Shown: one piece after another, positions 60,591-64,000 of the stretch
How positions within the stretch are numbered: position 1 is the stretch's first letter
How the letters are laid out: each line of letters starts with the position of its first letter
NCBI RefSeq assembly: GCF_900111735.1
Contig: NZ_FOHW01000008.1
Span: forward strand, 23,413 to 87,412
Length of the DNA stretch: 64,000 nucleotides
Direction: 5' to 3'
Source of the DNA: Pseudomonas graminis
Lineage (GTDB): Bacteria > Pseudomonadota > Gammaproteobacteria > Pseudomonadales > Pseudomonadaceae
The notes under the pieces: generated by a model
Told to the model about the DNA's origin: nothing
The model's database searches: none
What the model saw: the letters and a program-made list of their open reading frames with translations, nothing else
Program-made: the position numbers and the translations under genes

Positions 60591-61130
60591 ATGAAAGCCA
60601 AGGCTGACTCGCCTTTCGTACCCCTGAACATCGCTGTTCTGACGGTCAGTGACACCCGTACTTTTGAAACCGACACCTCCGGCCAGATGTTCGTCGACCG
60701 CCTGACCACCGCCGGTCACGGCCTGATCGAGCGCGTGCTGCTCAAGGATGACCTTTACAAGATCCGCGCCCAGGTGGCGACCTGGATCGCCGATGATGAA
60801 GTGCAAGTGGTGCTCATTACCGGCGGCACCGGCTTCACCGGCCGCGACAGCACCCCGGAGGCCGTGGCCTGCCTGCTGGACAAACAGGTGGACGGTTTTG
60901 GCGAGCTGTTCCGCCAGATTTCCCTGCCCGACATCGGCACCTCGACCATTCAGTCCCGCGCCCTTGCCGGTCTGGCCAACGGCACGCTGGTGTGCTGCCT
61001 GCCGGGTTCGACCAACGCGGTGCGCACCGGCTGGGACGGCATTCTTGCTGACCAGTTGAACAATAGCTTTCGCCCGTGCAATTTCGTGCCGCACCTGAAG
61101 AAGGCTGAACCCTGCGCGACGCGCGGGTGA
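60591..61130 (+). CDS. moaB: Molybdenum cofactor biosynthesis protein B
   Basis: 179 residues. MogA/MoaB fold: [12 protein letters not shown] near residue 12, [17 protein letters not shown] near 74 and [14 protein letters not shown] near 138. It adenylylates molybdopterin or plays a related role in molybdenum insertion. Starts 78 bp from the divergent mobA; the moeA start follows 3 bp after the stop, so moaB-moeA are one operon. Confidence 0.95.
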   Translation: MKAKADSPFVPLNIAVLTVSDTRTFETDTSGQMFVDRLTTAGHGLIERVLLKDDLYKIRAQVATWIADDEVQVVLITGGTGFTGRDSTPEAVACLLDKQVDGFGELFRQISLPDIGTSTIQSRALAGLANGTLVCCLPGSTNAVRTGWDGILADQLNNSFRPCNFVPHLKKAEPCATRG

Positions 61131-61133
61131 GCC

Positions 61134-62351
61134 ATGATGAGCGCACCTGAAAAGAGTCGCCTGATGCCGGTCGAAGAGGCCATGCAGCGATTGATGGACC
61201 TCGCCGCCTCCGCGCCGATCACCGAGCGTGAAACCGTGGCGCTGGCCGATGCCCTGGGCCGCGTGCTGGCGCAAGATCTGGTCTCGACGCTGGATTTGCC
61301 GCCGTGGCCCAACAGCGCCATGGACGGCTACGCCATGCGCGTGGCGGACTGGACCGGCGAGCCGTTGCCGGTGAGCCAGCGGATCTTCGCCGGGCACGCG
61401 CCCGAGCCACTGCAGCCCGGCACCTGCGCGCGGATATTCACCGGCGCGCCAGTACCGGAAGGGGCTGACTGCGTCGAGATGCAGGAGAACGCCGAAGTCC
61501 AGGCCGACGCGACAGTGCGCTTTCTCGAACCGTTGAGCGCCGGCCAGAACATTCGCCCGAAAGGGCAGGAGACCACGGTCGGAGACAAGGTGCTGGACGC
61601 TGGCACGGTCATGAACCCGATTGAACTGGGTCTGGCGGCGAGCATGGGTTTGGGCCACGTGCAGGTCATGCGTCGCGCCCGGGTTGCCGTACTCTCCACG
61701 GGCGATGAGTTGATCGAGCCGGGGCAGCCGCTGGGCCCGGGGCAGATCTACAACAGCAATCGCGTGTTGCTGTGCAGCTGGCTGACGCGGCTGGGCTGCG
61801 AAGTGGTCGATGCCGGCATCCTTCCCGACAACCTTGAGAAAACCCGCGCGGCGCTGGGCAGCCTGAACGACGTCGACCTGATCCTCTCCACCGGCGGCGT
61901 GTCCGTCGGCGAGGCGGATTTTCTCGGTCACGCGCTGAAGGAAGAGGGCGAGATTGCGCTGTGGAAACTGGCGATCAAACCCGGCAAGCCACTGACCTTC
62001 GGCCATTTCCGTGGCGTGCCGGTGATCGGCCTTCCGGGCAATCCGGCTTCGACGCTGGTGACCTTCGCGTTGCTTGCCCGTCCTTATCTGCTCAGACGCA
62101 TGGGCGTGCAGGCCGTCAAGCCGCTGCAGTTCAAGGTGCCGGCCGCATTTACCTGGACCAAACCGGGGACCCGGCGCGAATACCTGCGCGGACGCCTTGA
62201 ACAGGGCCGGCTGGTTGCCTACCGCAACCAGAGTTCCGGTGTGCTGCGCAGCGCCGCCTGGGCCGACGGGCTGATCGAGATTGTGGAAGGCACAACGGTG
62301 GCGGAGGGCGATTTGCTCAATTTCATTCCGTTGAGCGAAGTCATGGGCTGA
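61134..62351 (+). CDS. moeA: Molybdopterin molybdenumtransferase
   Basis: 405 residues. Motifs of MoeA in order: [15 protein letters not shown] near residue 59, [15 protein letters not shown] near 101, [16 protein letters not shown] near 183, [13 protein letters not shown] near 249 and [13 protein letters not shown] near 304. It inserts molybdate into adenylylated molybdopterin. ATG at 61134 or 61137 (two adjacent). Operon with moaB. A REPIN follows. Confidence 0.96.
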   Translation: MMSAPEKSRLMPVEEAMQRLMDLAASAPITERETVALADALGRVLAQDLVSTLDLPPWPNSAMDGYAMRVADWTGEPLPVSQRIFAGHAPEPLQPGTCARIFTGAPVPEGADCVEMQENAEVQADATVRFLEPLSAGQNIRPKGQETTVGDKVLDAGTVMNPIELGLAASMGLGHVQVMRRARVAVLSTGDELIEPGQPLGPGQIYNSNRVLLCSWLTRLGCEVVDAGILPDNLEKTRAALGSLNDVDLILSTGGVSVGEADFLGHALKEEGEIALWKLAIKPGKPLTFGHFRGVPVIGLPGNPASTLVTFALLARPYLLRRMGVQAVKPLQFKVPAAFTWTKPGTRREYLRGRLEQGRLVAYRNQSSGVLRSAAWADGLIEIVEGTTVAEGDLLNFIPLSEVMG

Positions 62352-62401
62352 GGAGGCTGGTCCTCGGTTCGACGGAAGACCAGCGTCATATGAAGAATTG
62401 T

Positions 62402-62489
62402 GTAGGAGCGCGCTTGCCCGCGAAAGCATTCATCCTGTCGCCGAATATGCCACCTGACACACCGCCTTCGCGGGCAAGCGCGCTCCTAC
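62402..62489. repeat. REPIN (paired REP)
   Basis: GTAGGAGCGCGCTTGCCCGCG faces CGCGGGCAAGCGCGCTCCTAC between moeA and the converging antiporter gene. Confidence 0.9.
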
Positions 62490-62515
62490 AGGTGGTCTCG
62501 GTTTAACCGAAGGAC

Positions 62516-64000
62516 CTACTGTCTAGCCTTGGCTGCAGGCTGGGCGTCACTCGCTTCTTCATCCATCCGGTCGGACTCAAACAGCTCGGACAGTTCAGCC
62601 CGGGCCTCCAGCGCGCTTTGCATGACCTTCGCGGCGTCGTCGTAGATCAAGTGCTGGCGGTTGAGCACTTGTTCGTCATGACGCTTGAATCGATCGATGC
62701 GCGCCGCCGCCTGGGCTTCACTCAGGCCCAGCCCGATCAGCGTGCGGCGCGTCATCTCCAGGCTTGAATAGAAGGTTTCCCGCACCGCTTCGGCGTCCAG
62801 ATCCAGCAGGCGGTGAACGTGCTGACGGTTACGGGCCCGGGCAATGATCTTCATGTGCGGATACAGCCTGCGCACCAGCTCGGCGGTTTTGATGTTGGTG
62901 TCCGGGTCGTCGGTGGCGATGACGAAATATTCGGCCTGATCCACCTTGGCCGCGCGGAGGATTTCCGGGCGCAGGGGGTCGCCGTAGAATACCGGCACAT
63001 TGCCGAAGCTGCGGGTGAATTCGATGGTTTCCACCGACGTGTCCAGCGCGATGAACGGGATGTTCTGGGCGCGCAGGATACGCGCAACGATCTGCCCCAT
63101 CCGGCCTACACCCGCGATGACCACCCGCGGGTTGTCGGATTCGATTTCCTTGTACTCGGCCGGCACTTCCTTGACCACCGGCTTGGGCTTGAGCCAGCGC
63201 GACATGACCAGCAGCAACAGCGGCGTCAGCGCCATCGACAGGGTAATCGTCAGCACCAGGGTGTCGTACAGCGCGGCATCGAACAGGCCCTGATCGCGGC
63301 CGATCTTGAACACCACGAAAGCGAACTCACCACCCGCTGCCAGGACCAGCCCGAGACGCAACGCACTTTGTTTGCCCAGCCCGCCTGCCAGCCGTCCGAC
63401 GAAGAACAGCAGCGGCAGTTTCAAACCGATCAGCAGCAGCGTCAGGCCCAGCACTGTCAGCGGCGAATGGATCAGCAGGCCGATGTTGGCACCCATGCCG
63501 ACGCTGATGAAGAACAACCCCAGCAGCAGGCCCTTGAACGGCTCGATCTGCGCTTCCAGCTCATGACGGTATTCGGAATCGGCCAGCAGCAGCCCGGCCA
63601 GAAACGCCCCCAGCGCCATGGACACGCCCACCAGATCCATCAGCCACGCTGTGCCGATCACCACCAGCAACGCGGTCGCGGTGGAAACTTCCTGAAGCTT
63701 GGTTTTGGCGACGATGCGGAACACCGGGCGCAGCAGGTAACGACCGCCGACCACGACAATGGCGATGCCTCCCAGCACTTGCAGGCCGTGGCGCAGGGAA
63801 TCGCCGGAACCGGCCTCGTGGGAACCACCCGCCAGCATCGGCACCAGCGCGATCAGCGGAATGGCCGCGATGTCCTGGAACAGCAAAATGGCGAAGGCCA
63901 GACGTCCATGGGGCGCATTGAGCTCCTTGCGTTCAGCCAGGCTTTGCAAGCCGAAAGCGGTCGACGACAGCGCCAGCCCGAGGCCGAGCACCACGGCGCT
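62516..64000 (-). CDS. Kef/CPA2-type monovalent cation:proton antiporter with TrkA-N domain (partial, N-terminus outside window)
   Basis: The frame is open to the window edge, so the first helices and true start lie beyond 64000; 494 codons are visible before the stop. The visible membrane part (about 8 helices) has ALSSTAFGLQSL and FAILLFQDIAAIPLIAL, the CPA2 substrate region. A RCK/TrkA-N NAD-binding domain follows (IAGVGRMGQIVARILRAQ), then a C-terminal helical tail. Such proteins exchange K+ for H+ and protect against electrophiles or pH shifts. KefB versus KefC cannot be decided here. Confidence 0.9.
   Translation of the reverse strand, partial: SAVVLGLGLALSSTAFGLQSLAERKELNAPHGRLAFAILLFQDIAAIPLIALVPMLAGGSHEAGSGDSLRHGLQVLGGIAIVVVGGRYLLRPVFRIVAKTKLQEVSTATALLVVIGTAWLMDLVGVSMALGAFLAGLLLADSEYRHELEAQIEPFKGLLLGLFFISVGMGANIGLLIHSPLTVLGLTLLLIGLKLPLLFFVGRLAGGLGKQSALRLGLVLAAGGEFAFVVFKIGRDQGLFDAALYDTLVLTITLSMALTPLLLLVMSRWLKPKPVVKEVPAEYKEIESDNPRVVIAGVGRMGQIVARILRAQNIPFIALDTSVETIEFTRSFGNVPVFYGDPLRPEILRAAKVDQAEYFVIATDDPDTNIKTAELVRRLYPHMKIIARARNRQHVHRLLDLDAEAVRETFYSSLEMTRRTLIGLGLSEAQAAARIDRFKRHDEQVLNRQHLIYDDAAKVMQSALEARAELSELFESDRMDEEASDAQPAAKARQ

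Overview
The window is a chromosomal segment of a Pseudomonas, most likely of the fluorescens/syringae lineage. This is inferred from the high GC content, the gene set (nasST, pyrD, rmf, rlmKL, PuuB-like oxidase, RocS/BvgS-like kinase, mobA/moaB/moeA) and many copies of the Pseudomonas REP family (GTAGGAGCGCGCTTGC...). It is ordinary core genome with accessory genes in between. I see no prophage, insertion sequence, CRISPR array or rRNA operon.

Layout. 1-800: three 278-bp tandem units carrying paired REPs (REPINs). 889-2851: nitrate-responsive nasS-nasT, transcribed leftward from a consensus sigma-54 site through a leader with two ANTAR-type hexaloop hairpins and a competing terminator. 2959-7683: pyrD, rmf, rlmKL and a RidA-family gene. 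7908-11864: an AT-rich CSS-EAL phosphodiesterase, a nitrilase-family hydrolase and small secreted proteins. 12065-18030: a tight leftward five-gene operon (HAD-UbiA fusion, DprE1-like, DprE2-like, YbhN-like, polytopic GT-like). It looks like a polyprenyl-phosphate-D-arabinofuranose pathway, as known from mycobacteria and from pilin-glycosylating P. aeruginosa. 18408-23802: a NorR/FhpR-type regulator, a 0.9-kb nested inverted-repeat island, an MFS transporter and MntH.

24060-31751: DUF2214 protein, a divergent pair of GNAT/C39 peptidase and RimK-like ATP-grasp ligase followed by a CorA-like channel, PBP7, small exported proteins and an AroE-like enzyme. 31782-32307: REP array with two units interrupted by an inserted hairpin. 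32338-39436: YceH, DUF1993, an MFS pump, NhaR, TerC, a 58-residue membrane protein, a C39-like lipoprotein lacking catalytic residues, and a PuuB-like oxidase. 39673-40957: two identical tRNA-Val(GAC) genes 1.2 kb apart with two small genes between. 41213-47757: exported proteins, DacB, YggL, a second MFS pump with a divergent LysR regulator.

48244-53291: a BvgS/RocS-like unorthodox kinase, a BvgA-like regulator and a REC-only protein, with TAGGAA/TTCCTA inverted repeats in both regulator upstream regions. 53587-58181: dGTPase, EAL-YkuI_C protein, the yqjD-yqjE-yqjK-like operon and small proteins. 58606-64000: RluA-family pseudouridine synthase, a YgdI-type lipoprotein, molybdenum cofactor genes mobA and moaB-moeA, and the C-terminal part of a Kef-type antiporter cut by the window edge. 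The nitrate regulators and the cofactor genes fit a cell that assimilates nitrate, since assimilatory nitrate reductase needs molybdenum cofactor. The structural nitrate/nitrite reductase genes are not in the window.
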